From positions 124,001 to 188,000 of the forward strand of contig NZ_JACXAB010000001.1 in NCBI RefSeq assembly GCF_014699075.1: a stretch of 64,000 nt of DNA. The letters run 5' to 3'. This document shows positions 1 through 8,945 of this stretch, in pieces. Position numbers and translations under genes: made by a program. Positions within the stretch are counted from its first letter, which is position 1, and every line of letters begins with the position of its first letter. Under the pieces are notes generated by a model. The model ran no database searches and was not told the DNA's origin. It was given only the letters and a program-made list of their open reading frames with translations. This stretch comes from Microvirga sp. Its GTDB lineage: Bacteria; Pseudomonadota; Alphaproteobacteria; Rhizobiales; Beijerinckiaceae.

Positions 1-249
1 CTCAGCCATATTCGGCAACGACATGAGCAAATCATTGCAAGATATAGATTTTTTCCCGGATCGGCTCAGCTTCCGCTGCGGGCTGGCATCATGCTCGGCA
101 CAGCAGCCTGCCTCTTTTGCCCCTAGGTAAAGGGCTGATCGAGAGCCGTGATCCGGCCTCTGTGACGCAAAATACGTGAGAAAGACGGCTTAGTCCTTGT
201 GGAAGCTATGCCGTACACGAAATAAGGGCTCACAACCACGGAAGGCCTC

Positions 250-984
250 ATGGACCAACTATTTGCACTCGCAGCGGACCCGACCGCATGGGCGGCTTTG
301 GCAACCCTCATCGTCATGGAAGTTGTGCTTGGAATCGACAATCTCATCTTCATTTCGATCCTAACCAACAAGCTGCCGGCTCACCAGCAGGCAAGAGCAC
401 GTCGCATCGGCATCGGGCTGGCTCTCATTCTTCGTCTGGGTCTGCTGGGGACCATCGCCATTATCGTTCAGCTGACCGAGCCTCTCTTCACGGCCTTCGG
501 CCATGGTTTCTCTTGGCGCGACCTGATCCTGATCGCAGGCGGCCTGTTCCTGGTCTGGAAGGCCACCAAGGAGATCCACCACCATGTGGATCCCGATCCA
601 GGTCCGGATATATTCGAGGGGGAGAAGGCGCAAATGAGTTTTGCCTCCGCCATTGTGCAGATTCTGCTGCTGGATCTCGTCTTCTCCATCGACAGCATCA
701 TCACGGCGGTCGGCATGACGGATCACGTGCCGATCATGGTGATTGCGGTGCTGGTGGCCGTGACGGTGATGCTACTGGCGGCAAACCCGCTGGCGCGCTT
801 CATTCAAGCGAACCCGACGGTTGTCATGCTCGCGCTCGGCTTCTTGCTCATGATCGGCATGGTCCTGATCGCAGAAGGCTTCGGCGCTCACGTGCCTAAA
901 GGCTATATCTACGCAGCGATGGCGTTCTCTGGCCTCATTGAGGGCCTCAACATGCTCTCGCGGCGAGCCAAGAAAACACAGTAA
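250..984 (+). CDS. TerC family integral membrane protein
   Basis: The 244-aa product is a polytopic inner-membrane protein of the TerC family. Members are linked to metal export (including manganese) or to tellurite resistance. The two family signatures are visible: an acidic, aspartate-containing helix near the start ([12 protein letters not shown]) and a second one in mid-protein ([15 protein letters not shown]). About seven hydrophobic segments can be counted, with a charged cytoplasmic loop around residues 115-130. A GGAAGG ribosome site sits just upstream of the ATG. No tellurite-resistance genes are nearby, so a metal-homeostasis role is a family-level inference. I did not recognise a yybP-ykoY type leader in the upstream 249 bases, which otherwise hold nothing I can support. 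Confidence 0.9.
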   Translation: MDQLFALAADPTAWAALATLIVMEVVLGIDNLIFISILTNKLPAHQQARARRIGIGLALILRLGLLGTIAIIVQLTEPLFTAFGHGFSWRDLILIAGGLFLVWKATKEIHHHVDPDPGPDIFEGEKAQMSFASAIVQILLLDLVFSIDSIITAVGMTDHVPIMVIAVLVAVTVMLLAANPLARFIQANPTVVMLALGFLLMIGMVLIAEGFGAHVPKGYIYAAMAFSGLIEGLNMLSRRAKKTQ

Positions 985-1042
985 GGAAAGTGATCGGGCG
1001 TGGCAGCTTTCATAGCCGCGCCCGATTCCATGCTCCGGCTGC

Positions 1043-1267
1043 TCAATCTTGAGCCTGTGCTGCCTCGGCTGCAGTCCAGAGCCCCAGGATGGCGTCCGGC
1101 TCGGTCATTCGGAGAAGCTCCTCCACGCTGAGACCGATGGAAGTCCCATACCGAAGGATTTTCTCACGATCCGCCTCGAAGACCTCCTTGTCGGCCCATT
1201 CCGGCCGGGCATCGATCAGGGCGTTCATCATTCGCCAGATTCGGTGAGACTGCGAGGGACCGAACAT
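1043..1267 (-). CDS. Small hypothetical protein
   Basis: This 74-aa protein of unknown function is predicted to be soluble, mostly helical and acidic. I chose the ATG at 1267 because a strong AGGAGG site lies just upstream of it. A longer reading to 1417 would add a hydrophobic stretch but has no such site. The C-terminal part (VEELLRMTEPDAILGLW) looks like a compact helical domain. It is flanked by the terC-like gene and the diguanylate cyclase gene without obvious functional linkage. Confidence 0.55.
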   Translation of the reverse strand: MFGPSQSHRIWRMMNALIDARPEWADKEVFEADREKILRYGTSIGLSVEELLRMTEPDAILGLWTAAEAAQAQD

Positions 1268-1517
1268 AGCCGCCCTCCTCTCATGGCGGATTTTTGGACT
1301 GGACGGAGCGACAGAAACGTCGTCTTCAGACCATATTCCAAACAGTATAACAAATATTAAAGCTAAAAATGCCTTAAAGGCACTCAGCTTTATTCCAAGA
1401 GCAGGGTCCGTCTCCACAACAGACTAATGACTACCATCTTCCAGCCAACAATTCTGTTGGCTCATTCCACTGGCTTCACCTATAGAATAAATTCAAACAA
1501 GATCGTTGTGCAGCCGA

Positions 1518-3032
1518 ATGAAGCGCCTGTTATCAGAAGTCTATTTGCACCTGATCGCAGGCGTGATCGCCCTCGGCATTCTGGGGATTTCCGCCCACAC
1601 GCTCTGGATGGACCGGCTCGGCACCTGGCAGGAGGCCGAACGATCCTCCAGGAACGTGCTGACCACCATCGCCCGCGATCTCGACAACAACCTTGAACTG
1701 CTCGATCTATCCCTCAAGGGAGCCATGGAGGGCCTGAGCCACCTCAGCTCGCATCAATTGTCCCCCGATCTCCAATACCGGATGCTGTTCGACCGTGCGG
1801 CTTCGGCCAACTTCATGGCAGCCCTCCTGCTGGTGGACAAGAACGGCAACCTGATTGCCGATGCAGGACCCGTGATCGCCTCACGGTCGCTCAACGTCTC
1901 AGACCGCGAGTACTTCACGGCTCACAAGAACACGCATCACCTCGGGCTGCACGTGAGCCGCCCCTACCGAAGCAAAGCACCCCATGGCGATCTCACCATC
2001 GGGATCAGCCGAAGACTCTCCGATCCCAACGGCGGCTTCGCCGGAGTGGTCATCGGTTCGATTGCCCTGAACACCATCAACCATCGGTTTGAGCACCTGA
2101 GCCTTGGCCGGCATGGAGCCATCAATCTCTTTCGAGGCGACGGTGTCCTGCTGACGCGCTATCCCTTCGACGAGAACCAGATCAATCAGGACCTGGGCGG
2201 CTCTCCTCATGTCCAGCGGCTCCTGAGGGAGAAGTCCGGCACATTCGACTCGGTGTCCCCTATCGATGGCGTACACCGCATCATCTCCTTTGGACGGTTG
2301 GAAAAGTACCCTCTCGTGCTCACCGTGGCGCTGTCGATGGATGAGGTTTTCGCCGCCTGGGAGAGGAAGGCCCTAGTCCTCAGCCTCGTGACGCTGGTTC
2401 TCTGCTGTGCCGTGGTCGGATTGACGTTTCTCTTCCAGCGGGAGCTGAAGCGCCGCACGAGAGCCGAGACCAAGCTCAGGCGGATTGCCAGAACCGATGA
2501 CCTGACGGGCCTGCCGAACCGTCGCGCATTCCGCGAGACCTTCGAGCGCGAATGGCGCCAGGCTGTCCGCTCGGGCTCCGCCTTATCCCTGCTTTTTATC
2601 GATGCCGATTATTTCAAGAGCTTCAACGATCGCTACGGACATGGCCGCGGCGATGAGGTTCTGCGCGCGATCGCCGGCACCCTCGACGCCAACATCCGGC
2701 GCCCGCGGGACATTGCAGCCCGTTATGGCGGCGAGGAGTTCGCCATCATCCTGCCCGAGACGGATCTGACCGGCGCCATGAGGATTGCCGACGCCATTCG
2801 CGAAACCGTCAACGCGATGGCAATGGCGCATGATGGCAGCCCTTATCACATCGCAACAGTGAGCATCGGCGTCGCATCGGCGCGGCCCTCCCGTGCGAGT
2901 GAGAGGAACACCCTTCTCGAATCAGCGGACCAGGCCCTCTATCGGGCGAAGGCTGACGGCCGCAACGCCGTTCGCAGTCCGGCAGAGGATTTTGTCCCGT
3001 CCCGGACATCACGACCGCACGCAGCAGCGTGA
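1518..3032 (+). CDS. Membrane-bound diguanylate cyclase (Cache sensor + GGDEF)
   Basis: This is a predicted cyclic-di-GMP synthase of 504 aa. An N-terminal membrane helix (about residues 7-27) is followed by a periplasmic region of about 250 aa resembling a double-Cache sensor. A second membrane helix lies near residues 280-302 and a C-terminal GGDEF domain follows. The active-site motif reads GGEEF (about residue 404), an accepted variant for active cyclases. An RPRD sequence sits five residues before it and matches the RxxD inhibitory I-site, so product feedback is expected. The ATG at 1518 was preferred over an upstream TTG at 1506. The sensor half resembles that of the HisKA_2 kinase at 49053. 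It converges on the Rid gene with a 6-bp gap. Confidence 0.93.
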   Translation: MKRLLSEVYLHLIAGVIALGILGISAHTLWMDRLGTWQEAERSSRNVLTTIARDLDNNLELLDLSLKGAMEGLSHLSSHQLSPDLQYRMLFDRAASANFMAALLLVDKNGNLIADAGPVIASRSLNVSDREYFTAHKNTHHLGLHVSRPYRSKAPHGDLTIGISRRLSDPNGGFAGVVIGSIALNTINHRFEHLSLGRHGAINLFRGDGVLLTRYPFDENQINQDLGGSPHVQRLLREKSGTFDSVSPIDGVHRIISFGRLEKYPLVLTVALSMDEVFAAWERKALVLSLVTLVLCCAVVGLTFLFQRELKRRTRAETKLRRIARTDDLTGLPNRRAFRETFEREWRQAVRSGSALSLLFIDADYFKSFNDRYGHGRGDEVLRAIAGTLDANIRRPRDIAARYGGEEFAIILPETDLTGAMRIADAIRETVNAMAMAHDGSPYHIATVSIGVASARPSRASERNTLLESADQALYRAKADGRNAVRSPAEDFVPSRTSRPHAAA

Positions 3033-3038
3033 CTTGGC

Positions 3039-3431
3039 TCAGGCCACGGCGATGCACTCGATCTCGATGTCGAACTCCATCGGCCAGGACGCCACCGGCA
3101 CGAAGGTGCGTGAGGGCGGATCTTTAGGGAAGAAGCGCGCATAGACGCGGTTGATGGCGCCGTAGAACCCGGCATTGGCCGCATAGATCCGCACCATCAC
3201 CACCTTGTCGAGGGAGGTGCCGGCGCTCTCCAGGCAATGCTGAAGCGCCCGGAGGCAAGCCTCCGTCTGCACCTCGATATCGCCTTTCACGAAACCGCCG
3301 CTCTCCATGTTGAAAGGCGGCGTTCCCGACACGAACACGAACCCGTTCGCCCTCGTCACCATGGACAGCGGCACGCCCACCTTCCGCACGCCTTCGGACA
3401 GAATGGGAACTTCAACGACTTCCTTGGACAT
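3039..3431 (-). CDS. RidA/YjgF/YER057c family protein
   Basis: The 130-aa product has the usual length and fold signatures of the Rid family. Archetypal members are trimeric deaminases that hydrolyse reactive enamine/imine intermediates made by PLP enzymes. The C-terminal signature is visible (FDIEIECIA). The residue aligned with the catalytic arginine of RidA (Arg105 in E. coli) appears to be serine here, in the segment PVASWPMEF. It may therefore belong to a Rid subfamily with different or no imine deaminase activity. It lies beside the arginine/ornithine catabolic genes, which fits a role in amino-acid metabolism, but that is inference. Confidence 0.85.
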   Translation of the reverse strand: MSKEVVEVPILSEGVRKVGVPLSMVTRANGFVFVSGTPPFNMESGGFVKGDIEVQTEACLRALQHCLESAGTSLDKVVMVRIYAANAGFYGAINRVYARFFPKDPPSRTFVPVASWPMEFDIEIECIAVA

Positions 3432-3517
3432 GGATGGCCCTCTTGAGAACAGCCCGCACTGTAGCGAATGGAGATAGTCGCGCCAGTCCGGAGAGGCATC
3501 GCTGCTGTGGAAGCGAT

Positions 3518-3955
3518 CTAGAGCTTGGCACGGGTGCTGCGCGGCGTTGCCAGAAGGAGGTTCGTTTCCGACGCGATGACGCCCGGGATCAGGCGCACCC
3601 GCCGCAGGATGGCGTCGAAGTCAGAGAGGCTGCTGGCGCCCAGTTCGACGATGAGATCCCACTTGCCGTTCGTGGTGTGGATGGCGCTCACCTCAGGAAA
3701 GCCGCCGAGCGCGTCCACCACCCGGTCGCCGGCCCTGCCCTCAACCTCGATCAGCATGATCCCCCGCACCGGCAAGGCCACCGCATCGGCCCGGAGGATC
3801 ACCGTATAGCCGACGATGTCGCCGGAGCGCTCGAGGCGCTCCATGCGCGCTCGGATTGTCGCCCGAGAGGCGCCGAGGGTGAGGGCAAGGTCCGAGACGC
3901 TCCGCCGCCCGTTGTGCCGCAGGAGTGTGATCAGGCGCTGGTCGAGATCATCCAT
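3518..3955 (-). CDS. Lrp/AsnC family transcriptional regulator
   Basis: The 145-aa protein has an N-terminal winged HTH (about residues 1-50, beginning MDDLDQRLITLLRHNGRRS) and a C-terminal RAM ligand-binding domain. It is divergent from the arginase-ornithine cyclodeaminase operon, so it is most likely its amino-acid-responsive regulator. A perfect 8-bp inverted repeat lies in the shared intergenic region, only 8 bp from this start codon. That placement suggests autoregulation as well as control of the operon. The ligand (arginine or ornithine) is inferred from context only. Confidence 0.93.
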   Translation of the reverse strand: MDDLDQRLITLLRHNGRRSVSDLALTLGASRATIRARMERLERSGDIVGYTVILRADAVALPVRGIMLIEVEGRAGDRVVDALGGFPEVSAIHTTNGKWDLIVELGASSLSDFDAILRRVRLIPGVIASETNLLLATPRSTRAKL

Positions 3956-3962
3956 CAGTTGC

Positions 3963-3991
3963 CATTATGGTTAGCTGAACTGGCCATAATG
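3963..3991. promoter_or_regulatory. Candidate Lrp-family operator (inverted repeat)
   Basis: CATTATGG at 3963-3970 and CCATAATG at 3984-3991 form a perfect 8-bp inverted repeat with a 13-bp spacer. It lies between the divergent Lrp gene and the arginase operon. AT-rich dyads of this kind are typical Lrp-family targets. Binding is inferred. Confidence 0.6.
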
Positions 3992-4078
3992 ATCACAACC
4001 TCTGCGCCTTTTGTCAAAGTATCTTGTTCATTCTGCCAAGGCACTCCGGTAGCTTGACGGCGAGATAGGGAGAGATGG

Positions 4079-5029
4079 ATGGCTTCGACCACATGCATCG
4101 TGCTGGGCATACCCGTGCAGGAGGGCGCCGGCCGGCTCGGCTGCGACATGGGCCCCAGCGCCTTCCGGACGGCCGGGCTGGTGACGGAGCTGCGCAATCT
4201 CGGCTATGCGGTGGAAGACCGCGGCAACATCGTGCCTGCGCCCCAGCGCGAAGTGCGCCACCCGAACGGCGCCATCAAGGCCTTAGCCGAAACGGTGGCC
4301 TGGACCGAAGCCATCACCGAGGCCGCCTATCAGGCGAGCGGCGACGGCATGCCCATCTTCATCGGCGGGGATCACAGCCTCTCGGCCGGTTCCATGACCG
4401 GGCTGGCCCGCCGAGCCGCCAAGGAAGGCCGCGAGTTCTTCGTCCTCTGGCTCGACTCCCATCCGGATTTCCACACGCTGGAGACGACCACGAGCGGCAA
4501 CCTCCATGGGGTGCCGATGGCCTATGCGACGGGCCTTAAAGGCTTCGATGGCTACTTCCCGGCTGTCGCCAACCCGCTCAAACCGCAGAACGTGTGCATG
4601 ATGGGGATCCGCAGCGTCGACCCGGCGGAGCGGGCCGCGCTTGCCACAGTCGGCGTGACGGTCCACGACATGCGCTCCATCGACGAGAATGGCGTCGCGC
4701 CGCTCCTCGACGCGTTCCTCAAGCGTGTGGCTGCCGCCGACGGCATTCTCCACGTGAGCCTGGACGTGGACTTCCTCGATCCGGGCATTGCCCCCGGGGT
4801 CGGCACGACCGTTCCCGGCGGCGCGACCTTCCGTGAGGCGCATCTCATCATGGAGATGCTTCACGACAGCGGCTTGGTGAGAAGCATTGATCTGGTCGAG
4901 CTCAACCCGTTCCTCGACGAGCGCGGCCGCACGGCCCTGCTGATGGTCGACCTCGTCTCAAGCCTCATGGGCCGGCGCGTGCTCGACCGCCCGACCCAGA
5001 GCTACCGTCATACCCCGAAGAACCATTGA
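4079..5029 (+). CDS. rocF: Arginase
   Basis: Arginase hydrolyses arginine to ornithine and urea. The 316-aa protein carries the binuclear manganese motifs of the ureohydrolase family: GGDHSLSAG, the DxHxD motif as DSHPDFH, and DVDFLDPG. All six expected metal ligands are present. Length matches the family. It starts the operon that continues 3 bp downstream with ornithine cyclodeaminase, so arginine would be converted to proline in two steps. A divergent Lrp regulator with an inverted-repeat operator lies upstream. Confidence 0.95.
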   Translation: MASTTCIVLGIPVQEGAGRLGCDMGPSAFRTAGLVTELRNLGYAVEDRGNIVPAPQREVRHPNGAIKALAETVAWTEAITEAAYQASGDGMPIFIGGDHSLSAGSMTGLARRAAKEGREFFVLWLDSHPDFHTLETTTSGNLHGVPMAYATGLKGFDGYFPAVANPLKPQNVCMMGIRSVDPAERAALATVGVTVHDMRSIDENGVAPLLDAFLKRVAAADGILHVSLDVDFLDPGIAPGVGTTVPGGATFREAHLIMEMLHDSGLVRSIDLVELNPFLDERGRTALLMVDLVSSLMGRRVLDRPTQSYRHTPKNH

Positions 5030-5032
5030 GCC

Positions 5033-6088
5033 ATGAACCTGAAACTGAACGTCGTCCCCTTCGTCAGCGTCGACAACATGATGAAGCTCGTCCTCACGAT
5101 TGGCGCGGAGCGCTTCCTGCTGGAGCTTGCGGAATGCATCGAGGCCGATTTCCGGCGCTGGGAATCCTTCGACAAGACTCCGCGGGTGGCCTCGCACAGC
5201 CGTGAGGGCGTGATCGAGCTCATGCCCACCAGCGACGGTGAGGTCTATGGCTTCAAGTATGTGAACGGGCACCCCAAGAACACCCGCGAGGGACGCCAGA
5301 CCGTGACGGCCTTCGGCGTGCTGGCCGATGTGGCAACCGGCTATCCCGTGCTCCTGACCGAGATGACCATCCTCACGGCGCTTCGCACCGCCGCCACATC
5401 GGCGGTGGCCGCCAAGCACCTCGCCCCCAAGGGCGCGCGCGCCATGGCCATCATCGGCAATGGGGCACAGGCCGAATTCCAGGCCCTGGCGTTCAAGGCG
5501 CTCCTCGGCGTCGACACCCTGCGGCTCTACGACATCGACCGCTCGGCCAGCACGAAATGCGTGCGCAATCTTGCGGGCTTAGGGTTTGGCATCACCGTCT
5601 GCAACTCCATCGAGGAGGCGATGGAAGGCGTCCAGATCGTCACGACGGTGACGGCTGACAAGCAGAACGCCACGATCCTCACCGACAACATGGTCGGCTC
5701 AGGGCTCCACATCAACGCGGTCGGCGGCGACTGCCCCGGCAAGACCGAGCTGCATGCCGACATCCTGAAGCGCTCCGACATCTTCGTGGAATATCCGCCG
5801 CAGACCCGCATCGAGGGCGAGATCCAGCAGCTTCCGCCGGATTACCCGGTTCAGGAACTGTGGCGCGTGATCGCCGGGCTCGAACCCGGCCGCACAGGCG
5901 AGCGTCAGATCACCCTCTTCGATTCCGTGGGCTTCGCGATCGAGGATTTTTCGGCCCTGCGCTACGTGAAGCGCCAGATCGAGCAGACAGGCCTCTCCGA
6001 CGAACTCGACCTCCTGGCCGACCCCGACGAACCCCGCGACCTCTTCGGCATGCTGCTGCGCGCGGCCGCGACGCCGAATGCGGCGTGA
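5033..6088 (+). CDS. ocd: Ornithine cyclodeaminase
   Basis: This enzyme converts ornithine to proline and ammonia using bound NAD. The 351-aa product belongs to the ornithine cyclodeaminase/mu-crystallin family. A dinucleotide-binding motif (AIIGNGAQAEFQ) is seen in mid-protein, with family sequence further on (HINAVGGDCPGK). The ATG is 3 bp after the arginase stop, so the two are almost certainly co-transcribed and probably translationally coupled. Such arginase-ocd pairs are known in Agrobacterium and Brucella relatives. Confidence 0.95.
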   Translation: MNLKLNVVPFVSVDNMMKLVLTIGAERFLLELAECIEADFRRWESFDKTPRVASHSREGVIELMPTSDGEVYGFKYVNGHPKNTREGRQTVTAFGVLADVATGYPVLLTEMTILTALRTAATSAVAAKHLAPKGARAMAIIGNGAQAEFQALAFKALLGVDTLRLYDIDRSASTKCVRNLAGLGFGITVCNSIEEAMEGVQIVTTVTADKQNATILTDNMVGSGLHINAVGGDCPGKTELHADILKRSDIFVEYPPQTRIEGEIQQLPPDYPVQELWRVIAGLEPGRTGERQITLFDSVGFAIEDFSALRYVKRQIEQTGLSDELDLLADPDEPRDLFGMLLRAAATPNAA

Positions 6089-6124
6089 GTTCTAGCAAGG
6101 GATTGTAAGATCATGGATCTGAAG

Positions 6125-6137
6125 TGGTAGCGGAGGA
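6125..6137. repeat. 13-bp copy of tRNA-Met 3' end (possible att remnant)
   Basis: TGGTAGCGGAGGA here is identical to positions 8678-8690, the CCA plus acceptor-stem end of the tRNA-Met gene. Both copies are in the same orientation. Direct repeats of a tRNA 3' end commonly mark the ends of integrated elements. At 13 bp this one is short, so it is only a candidate. Confidence 0.45.
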
Positions 6138-6524
6138 CCGATACCGCCAATCCCCTAGTTTTCGATCTTTACCTTCCGCCTGCGTTCTTTCGGCTGACGC
6201 TGAGACTCCAGATAACTTCAGCTTAGTGCCAGACCTGACCTTCCTCCATTCACGCAACCGATTCTTCCTCTCCCAAACCTTCGCACGATGTGCCGATGCT
6301 TGGTGGGGAAGCCTCCTGCTGTGTTCCATTCCGCTGATTAAACATCGGGTCGACACTCGTCAGCTGTCCATTTGGGCACTGCGCGGACACTTCAGCTGTC
6401 TGCCAACCGAAATGTGCAGACGGATGACAGAAGATCTCCCCACTTGCCTAACGATGGCTAGTGAGGAGATCCTGCCTTGTGAAGCATGTTTGCTCCAATA
6501 AGGTGAGTACTCTTCTGTTTAGCG
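6138..6524. other. Gene-free stretch with low coding signal
   Basis: About 390 bases without a gene I can support. Open frames exist on both strands, but their translations look non-protein-like and lack credible ribosome sites. Base composition is visibly more AT-rich than in the flanking genes. It lies just inside the tRNA-derived repeat, so it may be decayed acquired DNA. Confidence 0.5.
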
Positions 6525-8120
6525 CTATTCCTTCTTTGCCCAATAGAACAGGAGCTGGTTGTCGGCTCGCTGGACGAGCTTGACCTTCTTCGACACGCCC
6601 CAAGCAAGGGCCTGCTGGTGCAACGGGATATGGCCGTAGTCTTTGGTAGCGATTTCAAATGCCTTCTTGATCAGTTGGTTGCGCTTCTCCGGATCCGTTT
6701 CGACCAGGATCTGGTCGGTCACAGCATCAAGGTCCTTGTTGCAGTACCCGCCATAGTTGGTCTCGCCCCGGCTGGATCCAGGAACGTCGCGGCAGCCCAT
6801 GACGTCATAGAGAACATTGTGGCTGTCGAAGGTGCCAGGGGTCCAGCCGAGCAGCGAAACCGAGGTGGTGTAGCCTCCCGACTTTCCGGCTTTCCCAAAA
6901 TAGAGCGCCTTCGGCTGCGCCGTCAGGTTTACCTTCACGCCAGCGCGGGCCAGCATGCTGACAATGGCCTGACAAATAGCCTCGTCATTGACATAACGGT
7001 CGTTAGGACAGTCCATACCGACTTCGAACCCGTTCGGGTAGCCAGCGTCGGCCAGCAGCTTCTTGGCACCGTCGAGGTCATACTTCGGACGCTCGAAGTC
7101 CTTTGAGTAGACGAAAAGTTCGGGCGCGATCATCAGTGCTGAAGGGGTGGACAATCCCCGCATGACGCGGTCGCGGATAAGATTGATATCGATCGCCTTG
7201 AAGAAGGCTTCCCGAACCCGCACGTCCTTGAATGGGTTCTTGCCCTTCACGTTCGAGAACAGAAGCTCGTCACGGGCCGAGTCCATGTTGAGGAAGATCG
7301 TCCGGAGTTCCGGCCCTGTGAGCACTTGGGCATTCGGGGAAGAGTTGACACGCGCGATATCCTGTACGGGGACCGGTTCGATGACATCAACCTCGCCTGA
7401 CAGGAGCGCAGCAACGCGGGTGGCATCACTTGCGATGGGTGTAAAGACGATTTCATCGAGGTTGTGCTCTGGCTTGTCCCACCAGCTAGGGTTCGGCTTG
7501 AAAACCGTCTTGACGCCAGCCTGATGACTTTCGATCCTGAACGGACCGGTCCCGTTCGCATTCAGCGACGAGAAGCTTGGGGTCGTGGCGGCTGCCGGAG
7601 TAGGCGCTGTGGCGTTATTCGCCTCCGCCCATTCCTTGTCCATGATGTACCAGGTGTCCCACTGGGAGTTCAGGATCGGGTTCGGAGATTTGAGCTTCAC
7701 GTCAACCGTGTAGTCGTCGACCTTCACGAGCTCGGCACTGGTCGGCACGCGGGTCGTGAAGTTCGATCCCTGCGCCCGCACCCGGGTGGCCGAGAAGATC
7801 ACGTCATCCGCCGTGAAATCGCTACCGTTGTGGAACTTGACGCCCTTGCGCAGGAAGAAGCGCCAGGTCAGGCCATCATCACTGATCTCCCAGCGTTCCG
7901 CGAGGGCCGGCTGAACCGCGAGGTCCTTTCCGCGCCGCGTCAGACCCTCGTAGACATGCCCCAGATGGGCATTCGTGGTTGTCTCGTTGAGAGTATAAGG
8001 GTCGAGGGACTTAAGGTCGCCTTGGTTCGCATAGCGCAGCGATGCTGCGAGGGTAGGCATGGACAGTCCCGCGAGCAGGATCGCTGCGGCAGAGACAAAT
8101 ACGCTGTTTCGTATCATCAA
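6525..8120 (-). CDS. Peptide/nickel-type ABC transporter substrate-binding protein (SBP_bac_5)
   Basis: The 531-aa protein begins with a clear Sec signal peptide (about residues 1-25, ending MPTLAA). It shows the solute-binding family 5 pattern throughout, for example LKSLDPYTLNETTTNAH near the start and WRFFLRKGVKFHNGSDFTA in the first lobe. It should act in the periplasm and deliver an oligopeptide or similar ligand to an ABC permease. No permease or ATPase gene is adjacent, so it is an orphan receptor or has lost its partners. It lies inside a segment bounded by a tRNA-Met fragment and tRNA-Met, and its base composition looks lower in GC than its neighbours. Confidence 0.92.
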   Translation of the reverse strand: MMIRNSVFVSAAAILLAGLSMPTLAASLRYANQGDLKSLDPYTLNETTTNAHLGHVYEGLTRRGKDLAVQPALAERWEISDDGLTWRFFLRKGVKFHNGSDFTADDVIFSATRVRAQGSNFTTRVPTSAELVKVDDYTVDVKLKSPNPILNSQWDTWYIMDKEWAEANNATAPTPAAATTPSFSSLNANGTGPFRIESHQAGVKTVFKPNPSWWDKPEHNLDEIVFTPIASDATRVAALLSGEVDVIEPVPVQDIARVNSSPNAQVLTGPELRTIFLNMDSARDELLFSNVKGKNPFKDVRVREAFFKAIDINLIRDRVMRGLSTPSALMIAPELFVYSKDFERPKYDLDGAKKLLADAGYPNGFEVGMDCPNDRYVNDEAICQAIVSMLARAGVKVNLTAQPKALYFGKAGKSGGYTTSVSLLGWTPGTFDSHNVLYDVMGCRDVPGSSRGETNYGGYCNKDLDAVTDQILVETDPEKRNQLIKKAFEIATKDYGHIPLHQQALAWGVSKKVKLVQRADNQLLFYWAKKE

Positions 8121-8387
8121 ATTGTTCTCCCCTGGCAGTTCGCGCTTTACGATAGCTCCGGCTCAACGGCTGGATGGCACAGCGTGGCAGGAGTTCCTGA
8201 CCGGGTCCAGTGGAGATAAAATCAATGTTGTTGCGCGGAGGCACCAGAGGGGGGGTCGCCTGAACGGAGCAGAGTTGATTCATGCTCCACTCGCATGATC
8301 AAGCGGTGTCAGGCGAGACTCATTTCTGCAGAGGTCTCTTAGAGTCAGGCAACGAGGATCCCCTGCCCTTTGCAAACTTCTGCTCTG

Positions 8388-8544
8388 GGTCGAGCCTGTG
8401 TCAAAACACGATCTGGCCGCTCTGTGGAGCAATTCGATTTCGTGCGAGCCGAGATAAACCGTGAAATCCTCGGCACAGAAGCGTGAACTTGAACGGAAAT
8501 TTCGTCGAGATCTGGCGGCACTGAGTTTTGACACAGGCTCGGTC
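8388..8544. mobile_element. MITE-like element with 16-bp terminal inverted repeats and 4-bp target duplication
   Basis: The element core (8392-8540, 149 bp) starts with GAGCCTGTGTCAAAAC and ends with its exact reverse complement GTTTTGACACAGGCTC. The tetranucleotide GGTC flanks it directly on both sides (8388-8391 and 8541-8544), as expected for a target-site duplication. The inside holds no transposase, so this would be a non-autonomous derivative mobilised by a related insertion sequence elsewhere. The termini remind me of IS5-group ends; that assignment is uncertain. The gene-free flanks, 8121-8387 and 8545-8677, show nothing else I can name. Confidence 0.75.
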
Positions 8545-8677
8545 GAAAGCAGACGCTCACAATCACTGCAAACACCTGCTTAGCCAACAGAAATTATTGA
8601 GCTTTTCGTGCTGGAAGCGCTACCAGGCCCGAGGCCAGAAGATAACTTTCAATGATTTCGATCACCTAATGGATCGA

Positions 8678-8754
8678 TGGTAGCGGAGGAGGGATTTGAA
8701 CCCCCGACACAAGGATTATGATTCCTCTGCTCTGACCAACTGAGCTACTCCGCC
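8678..8754 (-). tRNA. tRNA-Met (CAT)
   Basis: A complete cloverleaf reads on the minus strand, beginning GGCGGAG with a matching acceptor CTCCGCT. The D-arm is GCTCAG..., the anticodon stem GAGGA/TCCTT has loop ATCATAA, the T-arm loop is TTCAAAT, and CCA is encoded. The anticodon is CAT. The body resembles elongator tRNA-Met of alphaproteobacteria rather than initiator (it has a normal paired first base) or tRNA-Ile2. The 3' end is duplicated at 6125. Confidence 0.95.
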
Positions 8755-8945
8755 CCAGGCAGCGGGGCGGACCCCGCGTCAGGCATGCGCGATATAGGGA
8801 AGGTTCGCCCTCGGTGTCAAGAAAGACCCGCGGGGAAAGTACGGATTTGTCGCCACCCCGTCGGCCATGCGCCTGGACGGCAGGATTTCGGCGCGGCGCA
8901 CCCGAAGACCTTCGTCCGTCCAGGGTTAACCATGGGTCGCTCGGG

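Noticed and set aside
1-249. Riboswitch (yybP-ykoY type) before terC
   Set aside because: Conserved loop sequences of the manganese riboswitch could not be found in the upstream region.
250-984. Tellurite resistance locus
   Set aside because: Only a TerC homologue is present; no TerA/B/D/E/Z proteins or TerD domains were seen. A general metal role is more likely.
6124-6501. 125-residue open frame between ocd and the binding protein
   Set aside because: Composition is not protein-like, frames on both strands look equally random, and no ribosome site fits. Treated as non-coding.
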